18,691 nt of DNA, from the NCBI GenBank assembly GCA_016713735.1, contig JADJOP010000010.1, forward strand, positions 1-18,691, given 5' to 3'. This document shows positions 8,128 through 14,692 of this stretch, one piece after another (the stretch's first letter is position 1; every line of letters starts with the position of its first letter). The position numbers and the translations under genes were made by a program. Source of the stretch: Bryobacterales bacterium. Lineage in GTDB: Bacteria; Acidobacteriota; Terriglobia; Bryobacterales; Bryobacteraceae. Under the pieces are notes generated by a model. That model was not told the origin of the DNA and searched no databases. It worked only from the letters and a program-made list of their open reading frames with translations.

Positions 8128-9344
8128 ATGAAGAAGCATAGCAACGAAGCGAGAGTGAAGACAGCGGTGAACACAGCTGTGAAGACGGCAGTGAAGCCAG
8201 CCGTGCAAGCAGGGACAAAGACAGCGGCAAAGGGACAAAGACAGCGGCAAAGAGGCGGGGAACAGCGGCGTCCAGGCGGCGCCAAGCACAAGATAACCAG
8301 GCCCCGACCATCGGCATCGACGTGGGCGACCGCACGAGCCGCCTGTGCGTGCTCAACGCCGCGGGCGAAGTGGTGGAAGAAGGAAGTATGGCCACGACGG
8401 AAGCCGGCTTGAGGGCGCGGATGGCGCGCCAACCGCGTGCCCGCATCGCGATGGAAGCAGGCACGCATTCGGCCTGGATGAAGCGCCTGCTGGAAGCCCT
8501 GGGCCACGAGGTGATCGTGGCCAACGCGCGGCAGCTGCGCCTGATCAGCCACAGCAGCCGCAAGGACGACCGCACCGACGCCGAAACGCTGGCGCGGTTG
8601 GCGCGGGCCGACGTGGAGTTGTTGCGTCCCATCCGCCATCGCGGCCAGCAGGCGCAGGAGGACCTGAGCAGAATCCGCGTGCGGGCCGCGCTGGTGGACG
8701 TGCGCACGCGCCTGGTGAACGCCGCCCGCGGACTGGTCAAGGTGTTCGGCCACCGCCTGCCAGCGTGTGACGCCGACCAGATGAACCCGCAGCGGCTGGC
8801 GGGCTTGCCCGAGAGCCTGCGGGAGGTGCTGCGGCCGTTGCTGGAGCAGGTGGAAGCCTTGACGGCGCGCATCCAGGCCTGCCATCAGGAGCTGGACCAA
8901 CTGGCGCGCCAGAGCTATCCGGAAACGAAACTGTTGCGGCAGGTTACCGGCGTGGGCCCGCTGATCGCGCTGACCTATGTGCTGACGATCGAGGATCCGT
9001 GGCGGTTTGCGCGCAGCCGCGACGTGGGCTGTTATGTCGGATTGCGGCCCAGGCGCAGCCAGTCCGGCGAGAGCCAGCCGCAGTTGCGCATCACTAAGGA
9101 AGGCGACCGGTACTTGCGGGCGATGCTGGTGCAAGGAGCGCACTACATTCTGGGCTGGCGCGGGCCGGACAGCGATCTGCGGCGCTGGGGCCAGCAGTTG
9201 GCCGCGCGCGGCGGCAAGAACGCGCGCAAGCGAGCCGTGGTGGCCGTGGCGCGGAAGCTGGCCGTGCTGTTGCACAAGCTGTGGACCACCGGTGAGGTGT
9301 ACGAACCGCTGCGGAACAACCGCTGCGAGCCAGCGGCGGCGTAG
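8128..9344 (+). CDS. IS110-family transposase (DEDD/RuvC-like plus Tnp_20), frameshifted by a 20-bp duplication
   Basis: RNA-guided recombinase of the IS110 family. The catalytic core starts TIGIDVGDR with the first Asp at 8319-8321; the Glu is in RIAMEAG (8442-8462) and the last two Asp in KDDRTDAETLARLA (8562-8603). The C-terminal domain has TGVGPLIALTYVL, then SQSGESQPQLRITKEGDRYLR, with the family's conserved Ser. The continuous frame begins only at GTG 8322, which would omit the first catalytic Asp, and that frame has no other start back to its TAG at 8139. ATG 8128 has a good ribosome site but is one frame off. Removing one copy of the tandem 20-mer at 8211-8250 joins the two exactly, giving about 398 residues with a basic N-terminal tail. 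As sequenced, this copy should be inactive. Confidence 0.88.
8155..8226 (+). repeat. Degenerate 12-bp coding repeats (V-K-T-A units) in the transposase leader
   Basis: Six consecutive 12-base units in the ATG 8128 frame encode VKTA, VNTA, VKTA, VKPA, VQAG and TKTA. The array merges into the 20-bp duplication. It makes a lysine/alanine-rich tail before the catalytic domain. Confidence 0.65.
8211..8250 (+). repeat. Perfect 20-bp tandem duplication
   Basis: AGGGACAAAGACAGCGGCAA occurs twice head to tail (8211-8230 and 8231-8250) with two further matching bases after. Twenty is not a multiple of three, so the extra copy shifts the frame. Loss of one copy restores the transposase. Confidence 0.95.
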
Positions 9345-9731
9345 ACACCACAGCGGCCAACAACGGACAACCAATGGCAACGACGGACAGCGAAGGACGG
9401 ACAAAGCAAGGATAGACAAGTAGGAACGCACAACGCCGTGTTCAGGTGACTGCGCCCTCGCGGTGGAACCAGCCGGATCTGACCGCAGAGTTGGCAGGAG
9501 TTCGGAGCAGAGATCGCAGCGCCTGATCGAATCAAGAACCCCAACGGGCACCGGAGCAAACAAGCTCCCCAGAGAGTGCGAATGGAAGCCGGGCGATTCG
9601 GCGGTGGGCGGAAGAAGAAAAACCCTTCCCACGTAAAAGAGGAAGGAGGGAGAGATGTGCGCCTCCCGTTGGTCGGCCATCAGCCGCTGTGCTCGGCCGG
9701 CCCAATCAAAACATCCTGCTTGACAGGGGTA
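9345..9731 (+). other. Long non-coding right end of the IS element
   Basis: No convincing protein frame. The first 190 bases show little structure. The rest (from about 9540) is a run of hairpins described under the RNA feature. This length and position of non-coding DNA is characteristic of IS1111-type elements. Confidence 0.65.
9540..9712 (+). ncRNA. Candidate bridge RNA / seekRNA of the IS element
   Basis: In IS1111-type elements the guide RNA is made from the right end. Here four hairpins follow one another: GGAGC/GCTCC (9553-9568, loop AAACAA), a bulged stem GTG..GGAAG/CTTCC..CAC (9604-9632), GGGAG/CTCCC (9648-9667) and a long stem TTGGTCGGCC/GGCCGGCCCAA (9669-9705). Between the first two lies ATGGAAGCCG (9582-9591), identical to the element/right-flank junction at 9741-9750 and therefore a candidate target guide. 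AGATG in the third loop matches the left terminus (8044-8048), a weaker donor-guide candidate. Ends and guides are inferred by eye. Confidence 0.5.
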
Positions 9732-9742
9732 GGCCTTCTCAT
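9732..9742. repeat. Right subterminal inverted repeat of the IS element
   Basis: GGCCTTCTCAT, exact reverse complement of 8051-8061. Confidence 0.75.
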
Positions 9743-9770
9743 GGAAGCCGCGACCGTAAGCGAGTCGGTC
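9743..9770. repeat. Target-site repeat flanking the IS element (REP-like)
   Basis: GGAAGCCGCGACCG followed by TAAGCGAGTCGGTC contains a perfect stem GACCG/CGGTC (9752-9756 and 9766-9770). It aligns with 14607-14630 over its whole length apart from three single-base gaps and two mismatches. The first bases may belong to the element's end. Confidence 0.5.
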
Positions 9771-9885
9771 CCCAGCCTCCCCTAATAGCATTCACTGCGC
9801 GTGTGAGCGGCCAGTCTGCCCCACCTCTTTGACTCGCGATCACGCAACGCTCGCACCTCCGAACAAATGCGCCTGTTAGGAGCGA
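9771..9885. other. Short gene-free flank right of the IS element
   Basis: No gene, promoter or terminator is recognisable between the target repeat and the stop codon of the next minus-strand gene. Confidence 0.5.
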
Positions 9886-10290
9886 TCACCGAGCCAGAGA
9901 CTGCCCGTGCTGTTCCCAGGTCCGCAAATCGGAAGTTCCCGGAAACCGCTTTGCCGTACCCTCGGTACGCGTGTCATGCAATTCCAGCCAAGCGAATTCG
10001 CCGCCAGAAGCCCACAATAGAACTCCGGCAACCTGTCCATCCGGATAAACAGCCAGCGCATCGGCGAGCATCTCATGCCCCACCTTGATAATTTGGTCGT
10101 CTTGAAACAGAAGCCCCGCACACTTGTCGCAACATGGCCGCGCCTGCAACTGATCGATTGCCTTCGCTCGATAAGCCCCGACATCGCCTACAGCAGCATG
10201 CTCCAGCAGCCATTGAAGGACCGCAATCTCACCCTCGGTGATTGCTCTCAACGTCTCAAACGCTCCAATTCCGTCATCGAGACTCGCCAT
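9886..10290 (-). CDS. Hypothetical protein, possibly immunity-type
   Basis: 134 aa, soluble, no signal or membrane segment, and no family I can name with certainty. The N-terminal half is helical with a cysteine cluster CCDKC; the C-terminal half is a compact beta segment, LADALAVYPDGQVAGVLLW then ASGGEFAWLELHD, ending FPGTSDLRTWE. The pattern of a polar strand, DGQ, a hydrophobic strand, a Gly-rich turn and LELHD recalls small immunity-type proteins found beside Rhs and other polymorphic toxins. That is a resemblance only. No toxin gene is adjacent; an Rhs remnant is 7.8 kb away. ATG 10290 is preferred over TTG 10296 because TAGGTT lies five bases before it and overlaps the TTG. Confidence 0.6.
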   Translation of the reverse strand: MASLDDGIGAFETLRAITEGEIAVLQWLLEHAAVGDVGAYRAKAIDQLQARPCCDKCAGLLFQDDQIIKVGHEMLADALAVYPDGQVAGVLLWASGGEFAWLELHDTRTEGTAKRFPGTSDLRTWEQHGQSLAR

Positions 10291-10295
10291 CGCCA

Positions 10296-10301
10296 AACCT
10301 A
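10296..10301 (-). promoter_or_regulatory. -10-like box (TAGGTT) for the small hypothetical gene
   Basis: On the minus strand TAGGTT is followed by five bases and ATG 10290, with no Shine-Dalgarno site. It argues for ATG 10290 as start and for a leaderless message. Confidence 0.35.
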
Positions 10302-10459
10302 CACCACGATCCTACACGCGCTGGAACGGCACCGCTGGTGGATGGCCCCTGCGGAACGCCACAGTGTAACGGAAACCAGCACTGGCGCGGCTCAACCACC
10401 CTTCCACGCCCCCTCCGCAGGCAGACCACAAACTCCCCAACCAACCACACAACCCTAGA

Positions 10460-10501
10460 CCCCCTCCCCGCGCCCCCCGCCGCCTCACCCCCCACCACCC
10501 C
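10460..10501 (-). other. G-run cluster on the minus strand (possible G-quadruplex)
   Basis: The top strand has C-runs of 5, 4, 6, 6 and 4 (10460-10464, 10466-10469, 10473-10478, 10488-10493, 10498-10501). Transcribed leftward just after the uracil-DNA glycosylase stop, these become G-runs. They could fold into a quadruplex or simply reflect the extreme C-skew here. Confidence 0.35.
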
Positions 10502-10506
10502 TCGCC

Positions 10507-11268
10507 CTACGGCCGCGCAAAGCCGACGGAGCCGTCCGCCAACCCCCGCGCCCGCTCAAACACCGCCCGTAGCATCGGCTCCGTCAACCGACCCGTCGAC
10601 GTATTCTGCTGGCTCGGGTGATACGACGAAATCAGCTTCGGCCGCCCCGCCCCCAACTCATGCACCCGCCCATGCTCAAACGGCAACTCGCTCGCCTTCA
10701 ACTCCACCCCCTCCCCCCGCAGTGTCGCCAGCCCCCGCAGCGTCGCCAGATAGTTGTCAAACGCAATCCGCCCCAGCGCCACCACCACCCGCACATTCGT
10801 CAGCAACCCCAACTCCCGCACGAAAAACCCCCGGCACGCCTTAATCTCCTCCGTCGTCGGCTTGTTGTCCGGCGGAGCGCACCGCGCCGACGCCGTGATC
10901 CACGCATCGCGCAACTCCAGCCCATCCTCCCGCCAGTGGCTCACCGCCTGCGTCGCAAACCCCGTCTTGTGCAACACGCCATACAAAAAATCGCCCGACT
11001 TGTCGCCCGTGAACATCCGCCCCGTCCGGTTCGCCCCATGCGCCCCCGGCGCCAGCCCCACAATCAGCACCCGCGCCGCCGGATCGCCAAACGGCGGCAC
11101 CGGCTTCCCCCAATACTGCTGATGCCGGTACGCCCGCCGCTTCACCCGCGCCACCTCCTCGCAATGCGCCCGCAACCTCGGACAACGGCTGCATTCGACA
11201 ATATCGGCGTCCAATAAGCGCAGAGAATCGGTGGCGGGCTTTGCGGGCACTCTTGCGAAGAGTACCAT
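10507..11268 (-). CDS. Uracil-DNA glycosylase, family 5 (UDGb)
   Basis: Removes uracil and other deaminated bases from DNA as the first step of base-excision repair. The protein is 253 aa. Four cysteines for the [4Fe-4S] cluster are C26 and C29 (CSRC), C130 (ARCAPPDNKP) and C145 (KAC). Motif GLAPGAHGANRTGRMFTGD (residues 71-89) and the C-terminal SYHPSQQNTSTGRLT (residues 215-229) are diagnostic of family 5 as opposed to family 4. The same frame stays open far upstream, but that part is only the antisense of the aminotransferase gene. ATG 11268 fits the family; its codon directly abuts the divergent gene and no ribosome site is visible, so a later start (for example TTG near 11211) is possible. 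Confidence 0.93.
   Translation of the reverse strand: MVLFARVPAKPATDSLRLLDADIVECSRCPRLRAHCEEVARVKRRAYRHQQYWGKPVPPFGDPAARVLIVGLAPGAHGANRTGRMFTGDKSGDFLYGVLHKTGFATQAVSHWREDGLELRDAWITASARCAPPDNKPTTEEIKACRGFFVRELGLLTNVRVVVALGRIAFDNYLATLRGLATLRGEGVELKASELPFEHGRVHELGAGRPKLISSYHPSQQNTSTGRLTEPMLRAVFERARGLADGSVGFARP
11263..11268 (+). promoter_or_regulatory. -10-like box (TACCAT) for the DegT-type gene
   Basis: TACCAT ends six bases before ATG 11275. TTGCGG (11241-11246) sits 16 bases upstream as a plausible -35. The box overlaps the uracil-DNA glycosylase start codon on the other strand. Confidence 0.42.
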
Positions 11269-11274
11269 GTGAGC

Positions 11275-12618
11275 ATGAAACGGCGAACCTTCGCGGGCAC
11301 CCTCACGGCCGCCTCCGCTGCCTCCCTCTCCGCAACCCCGGCCCCGGCCGCCCCCGCCGCCCCCCCAGCCGCCAAAGCCAAACTCGCGCTCCACGGCGGC
11401 ACACCCGTCCGCACCGCCAAATGGCCCTCCTGGCCCCGCTTCAATCAGCTTGAGGAAAAGGCCCTCCTCGACGTCCTCCGCAGCGGCCAGTGGGGACGCG
11501 GCGGCGGCAAAGCCGTCACTCGCTTCGAAGCCGCCTACGCCAACCTCCTCGGCGCCCCCCACGTCGTCGCCACCGCCAACGGCACCAGCGCCCTCATCGC
11601 CTCCCTCGGCGCTCTCGGCATCGGCCCCGGCGACGAAGTCATCGTCCCCCCCTACACCTTCGTCGCCACCGTCAACGCCGTCCTCCTCCACCGCGCCCTC
11701 CCCGTCTTCGTCGACTCCGACCTCGAAACCTTCCAAATCGACCACCGCAAAATCGAAGCCAAACTCACCCCCCGCACCAAGCTCATCCTCCCCGTCCACA
11801 TGGCCGGCGGCCCCGCCAACCTCGACGAAATCCTCGCCCTCGGCAAACGCCGCGGCATCCCCGTCATCGAAGACGCCTGCCAGGCCCACCTCGGCGAATG
11901 GCGCGGCAAAAAGGTCGGCACCCTCGGCCTCACCGGCTGCTTCAGCTTCCAGGCCTCCAAAAACCTCAACGCCGGCGAAGGCGGCGCCGTCTGCTCCAGC
12001 GACGCCGATTTCATCGAAAAGGTCTACACCTACCACACCAACGGCCGCGCCCGGAAAACCGACGGCAGTGACTTCTCCTACCGCCAGATGGGCGCCAACC
12101 TCCGCCTCACCGAATTCCAGGCCGCCCTCCTCACCGCCCAGATGACCCGCCTCGAGGAGCAGTCGAAAACCCGCGAAACCAACGCCGCCTATCTCACCAA
12201 ACTCCTCAACGAAATCCCCGGCGTCAAACCTGTCAAGAACTACGAAGGTTGCACCCGCAGCGCCTGGCACCTCTACATGTTCCGCATCGAGAAGGAAGCC
12301 TTCGCCGGCGTCGACAAAGACACGCTCTTGAAGGCCCTCAAGGCCGAAGGCATCCCCATCTCCGGCGGCTACAAGCCCCTCAACAAGGAACCCTTCCTAG
12401 CCAACGAGTTCGCCTCCCCCGCCTGGCGCGCCGTCTACGGCGACAAGACCATCCGCGACTGGGCTTCGAACAACGAATGCCCCGTCAACGACGCCCTCTG
12501 CAGCCAGGCCATGTGGCTCACCCAAACCATGCTCCTAGGCCCCAAACAAGACATGGAACACGTCGCCGCGGCCCTCAGTAAAATCCAATCCCAAGCCGCC
12601 TCGCTCCGCGGCGCCTGA
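11275..12618 (+). CDS. DegT/DnrJ/EryC1/StrS-family PLP aminotransferase with Tat-like signal
   Basis: PLP-dependent enzyme of the sugar-aminotransferase group (fold type I); the substrate is unknown. The core is complete: ANGTSALIASLGALGIGPGDEV (residues 101-122), VIEDACQAHLGEW (Asp200 for the PLP nitrogen) and SFQASKNLNAGEGGAV with the Schiff-base Lys229. The length from ATG 11275 is 447 aa, longer than usual because of a leader MKRRTFAGTLTAASAASLSA with twin arginines and an Ala/Pro-rich linker. This suggests export, odd for an enzyme normally using cytoplasmic nucleotide sugars, though similar leaders are known to me in Acidobacteria and Planctomycetes. GTG 11269 is an alternative start. 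It ends 15 bases from the convergent HD-GYP gene. Confidence 0.92.
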   Translation: MKRRTFAGTLTAASAASLSATPAPAAPAAPPAAKAKLALHGGTPVRTAKWPSWPRFNQLEEKALLDVLRSGQWGRGGGKAVTRFEAAYANLLGAPHVVATANGTSALIASLGALGIGPGDEVIVPPYTFVATVNAVLLHRALPVFVDSDLETFQIDHRKIEAKLTPRTKLILPVHMAGGPANLDEILALGKRRGIPVIEDACQAHLGEWRGKKVGTLGLTGCFSFQASKNLNAGEGGAVCSSDADFIEKVYTYHTNGRARKTDGSDFSYRQMGANLRLTEFQAALLTAQMTRLEEQSKTRETNAAYLTKLLNEIPGVKPVKNYEGCTRSAWHLYMFRIEKEAFAGVDKDTLLKALKAEGIPISGGYKPLNKEPFLANEFASPAWRAVYGDKTIRDWASNNECPVNDALCSQAMWLTQTMLLGPKQDMEHVAAALSKIQSQAASLRGA

Positions 12619-12633
12619 CAGGTTCGTGTCGCC

Positions 12634-13764
12634 CTACCGCGACAACGACTGCCGCATATTCTCCAGCGACTGCGCCAAATCGCTCGCCCACGGCGTCTCC
12701 GGCTCCTCGTCCTTGTCCAGCTTGTGCACGCACTCCTGGAACAAACTCACCAGTTCCACATCGCGCCACCCCCGCGCCGCCTCAGCGTCCAACGTCGACA
12801 ACGCCTCCGCCCGGCTGAACGCCGGCTTGTACGGCCGCGCCGTCGTCAGCGCATCGAAAATGTCCGCAATCTGCAAAATCCGCGCCGTCAGCGGAATCTG
12901 CTCCCCCTTCAACCCATCCGGATACCCCGTCCCATCCCACCGCTCGTGATGACTGCGAATGATCGGCAACACCGGCGCCAGCGTCTTCATCGGCCGGCAA
13001 ATCTCCTCCCCCTTCACCGTGTGCCCCCGCATCACAATCCATTCCTCTTCCGTCAGCGACCCCTTCTTAAACAGAATCGCGTCCGGCACCGACACCTTCC
13101 CAATGTCATGCAAAAACCCGCCCCGGTGCAGCGCCACCAGCTCCCACCTCGCCAGCCCCATCGCCGACCCCAGCATCACGCTATACCGCGCCAGCCGTTC
13201 GCAATGGTCTCCGGTGTACTTGTCCCGCTTCTCCACCGCCTGCGCCAGCGCAAACAGAATCGTTTCGGCCTCTTCGAGCGAATCAATCGCCGCCTTGTTC
13301 CGCAACATCGCCCGGATGCGCGTCCGCACCACGTCCGGATGCAGCGGCTTGATCAGAAATTCGTCCGCCCCCGACGCAATCCCCGCAATCTCGTTCTCAA
13401 TCCCCTGCACGCTCGTAATCATGAGGATCGGCACCAGCTGCGTCCGCCGGTTGCTCTTGATCCGGTGGCAAAACTCCAGCCCGCTCATCTCCGGCATCAT
13501 CAGGTCCAGAATCAGCAGGTCCACCTGCTCGCTCTCCAACACCGTCAACGCCTCGGCCGGCCGCCTCGCCTCCAACACCCGGTACGGCGCCGCCTTCAAC
13601 ATCGCCCGCAACAGCCGCCGGTTGATCTCCAAATCGTCCACAATCAGAATCGTCGGCTGCCGCTCGCTCACATCAAGCTCAAAGTCCAACTCAAACGGCT
13701 TCAGTTGCTTGCCCAGCGATCCCGACAGGTCGAGTTTCGTATTGGATGGATTCGGAGTTGCCAT
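12634..13764 (-). CDS. Two-component response regulator with HD-GYP cyclic-di-GMP phosphodiesterase domain (RpfG-like)
   Basis: Receiver-coupled enzyme predicted to hydrolyse the second messenger c-di-GMP in response to a sensor kinase. It is 376 aa. After a 35-residue leader comes a REC domain: ILIVDDLEINRRLLRAML with acidic D43/D44, phospho-acceptor D87 in LILDLMMPEMSG, T117 and K139 (FLIKPL). A helical linker (EAETILFALAQAVEKRD) leads to HD-GYP with H219-D220-IGK, SHHERWDGTGYPDG (271-284) and ADIFDALTTARPYKPA. All metal and GYP residues are present, so it should be active. No kinase gene is adjacent. It is divergent from the DinB-like gene, and a perfect hairpin (13778-13794) lies in its leader. 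Confidence 0.95.
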   Translation of the reverse strand: MATPNPSNTKLDLSGSLGKQLKPFELDFELDVSERQPTILIVDDLEINRRLLRAMLKAAPYRVLEARRPAEALTVLESEQVDLLILDLMMPEMSGLEFCHRIKSNRRTQLVPILMITSVQGIENEIAGIASGADEFLIKPLHPDVVRTRIRAMLRNKAAIDSLEEAETILFALAQAVEKRDKYTGDHCERLARYSVMLGSAMGLARWELVALHRGGFLHDIGKVSVPDAILFKKGSLTEEEWIVMRGHTVKGEEICRPMKTLAPVLPIIRSHHERWDGTGYPDGLKGEQIPLTARILQIADIFDALTTARPYKPAFSRAEALSTLDAEAARGWRDVELVSLFQECVHKLDKDEEPETPWASDLAQSLENMRQSLSR

Positions 13765-13777
13765 CGCGCTTCGGACC

Positions 13778-13794
13778 GGAGGATGGAGTCCTCC
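13778..13794. promoter_or_regulatory. Hairpin in the leader of the HD-GYP gene
   Basis: GGAGGA / TGGAG / TCCTCC forms a perfect 6-bp stem just upstream of ATG 13764 (minus strand). In the minus-strand RNA the purine-rich GGAGGA arm, a Shine-Dalgarno-like sequence, would be paired, but it lies about 24 bases from the start, too far for normal use. Confidence 0.35.
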
Positions 13795-13910
13795 CCGCAG
13801 TTCTATCGGCCTCCCCCGGAGTATCGAATAGATATCGGGGTGTATATCAACAGCGTTTTCTGATCCTCTCCCAACCCATCCGAATCAGCTACCCTCATAA
13901 GAGGGCAACT

Positions 13911-14525
13911 ATGCGCAAATCCCTGGCACTTTTGGTACTCCTCGCTTCCCTCCCGCTCACCCTCGCCGCCGAGCCGCTCACCAAATCCGAGCGCGACCGC
14001 GCCATGAGCTACCTCCACGCCACCCGCAAGCAGTACGTCGACGCCCTCGCCGGCGTCTCCCCCACTCAGGCCAAGTGGAAGGCCGCCCCTGACCGCTGGT
14101 CCGTCGCCGAGGTCGCCGAACACATCGCCGTCAGCGAAGAGTTCATCATGACCATCCTCACCGACAAACTCCTCAAAGCCCCCCCCGCCACCGACGCCCA
14201 AAAGGCCGCCGCCAAGGGCAAGGATGAGATCGTCCAGAAGGCCGTCCCTGACCGCTCCCAGAAATTCCAGGCCCCCGAACCCATCGTTCCCGCCGGTAAA
14301 TTCGCCGGCCTCGCCGCCACCCGTGCCGCCTTCCTCGCCTCACGCGACAAAACCATCCGCTTCGTCGAGAAAACCGACATCCCCCTCCGCGATTTCGTCG
14401 CCCCCCACCCCGCCATGAAGGAACTCGACGCCTACCAGTGGCTCCTCCTCATCGCCGCCCACACCGAGCGCCACCTCAAACAGCTCCAAGAGGTGAAGGA
14501 CTCCCCCGGCTACCCCGCCCACTAG
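13911..14525 (+). CDS. Exported DinB-family protein
   Basis: The DinB/YfiT superfamily comprises four-helix metal-binding proteins, some of them thiol-dependent transferases; the role here is unknown. The protein is 204 aa with a signal peptide (MRKSLALLVLLASLPLTLAAEP). DinB features are RWSVAEVAEHIAVSEEF (first metal His, around residue 65) and the C-terminal AAHTERHLKQLQEV, which supplies the paired histidines H-x3-H. ATG 13911 is chosen for the signal peptide and for AGAGGG just upstream. The open frame extends further left, but without a plausible start. Secreted DinB-like proteins seem frequent in Acidobacteria (recollection, not checked). Confidence 0.88.
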   Translation: MRKSLALLVLLASLPLTLAAEPLTKSERDRAMSYLHATRKQYVDALAGVSPTQAKWKAAPDRWSVAEVAEHIAVSEEFIMTILTDKLLKAPPATDAQKAAAKGKDEIVQKAVPDRSQKFQAPEPIVPAGKFAGLAATRAAFLASRDKTIRFVEKTDIPLRDFVAPHPAMKELDAYQWLLLIAAHTERHLKQLQEVKDSPGYPAH

Positions 14526-14606
14526 TCGCCCCGCACTCTCTCAACCGCGCCCGCCGCCGCGTTCCGCCCACCCTCGCCGCCCGTCTAACCCTCCAAGCCC
14601 CGTAAC

Positions 14607-14630
14607 GGAACCGCGACGGTAACGGAGCGG
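14607..14630. repeat. Second copy of the GGAA-CCGCGAC...TAA...GAG-CGG repeat
   Basis: Runs from GGAACCGCGACGG to GTAACGGAGCGG. It closely resembles the sequence flanking the IS element at 9743-9768. GTAACGGA itself occurs twice here (14602 and 14619) and again at about 10364. This suggests a dispersed intergenic repeat. Confidence 0.45.
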
Positions 14631-14692
14631 CCAACACCCGCCACGGCACACCGCCCCGCGCGCATGGGCCGCGGCAAGTCGGCGGAGCCGCT

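Larger units (their letters stand above)
8044..9745 (+). mobile_element. IS110-family insertion sequence, IS1111-type
   Basis: The element is defined by a DEDD transposase and by an 11-bp subterminal inverted repeat, ATGAGAAGGCC at 8051-8061 and GGCCTTCTCAT at 9732-9742. A short left end (about 80 bases before the transposase) and a long non-coding right end (about 400 bases) match the IS1111 subgroup, which lacks true terminal repeats. The outer limits given assume 7 bases left and 3 bases right of the repeats, as known for that subgroup. TGGAA occurs at both junctions (8047-8051 and 9742-9746), so limits are uncertain by several bases. The right flank resembles a dispersed repeat. Confidence 0.8.

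Noticed and set aside
8155..8250. CRISPR-like repeat array
   Set aside because: Units are 12 or 20 bases, directly adjacent with no spacers, and coding; this is a tandem coding repeat.
8322..9344. GTG 8322 as the natural transposase start
   Set aside because: It would omit the first catalytic Asp (8319-8321) and has no ribosome site; ATG 8128 with AAGGAG is better.
9576..9785. Small plus-strand open frame in the IS right end
   Set aside because: It covers the structured RNA region and the inverted repeat, and the protein is low-complexity.
11269..12270. Very long minus-strand open frame reaching back from the uracil-DNA glycosylase
   Set aside because: Its upstream part is antisense to the DegT-type gene and consists of Gly/Glu/Ala/Asp-rich low-complexity sequence, an effect of C-rich codons; only the part from 11268 leftward is a real protein.
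12724..13863. Long plus-strand frame opposite the HD-GYP gene
   Set aside because: Arg/Pro/His-rich shadow of a gene with clear catalytic motifs on the other strand.
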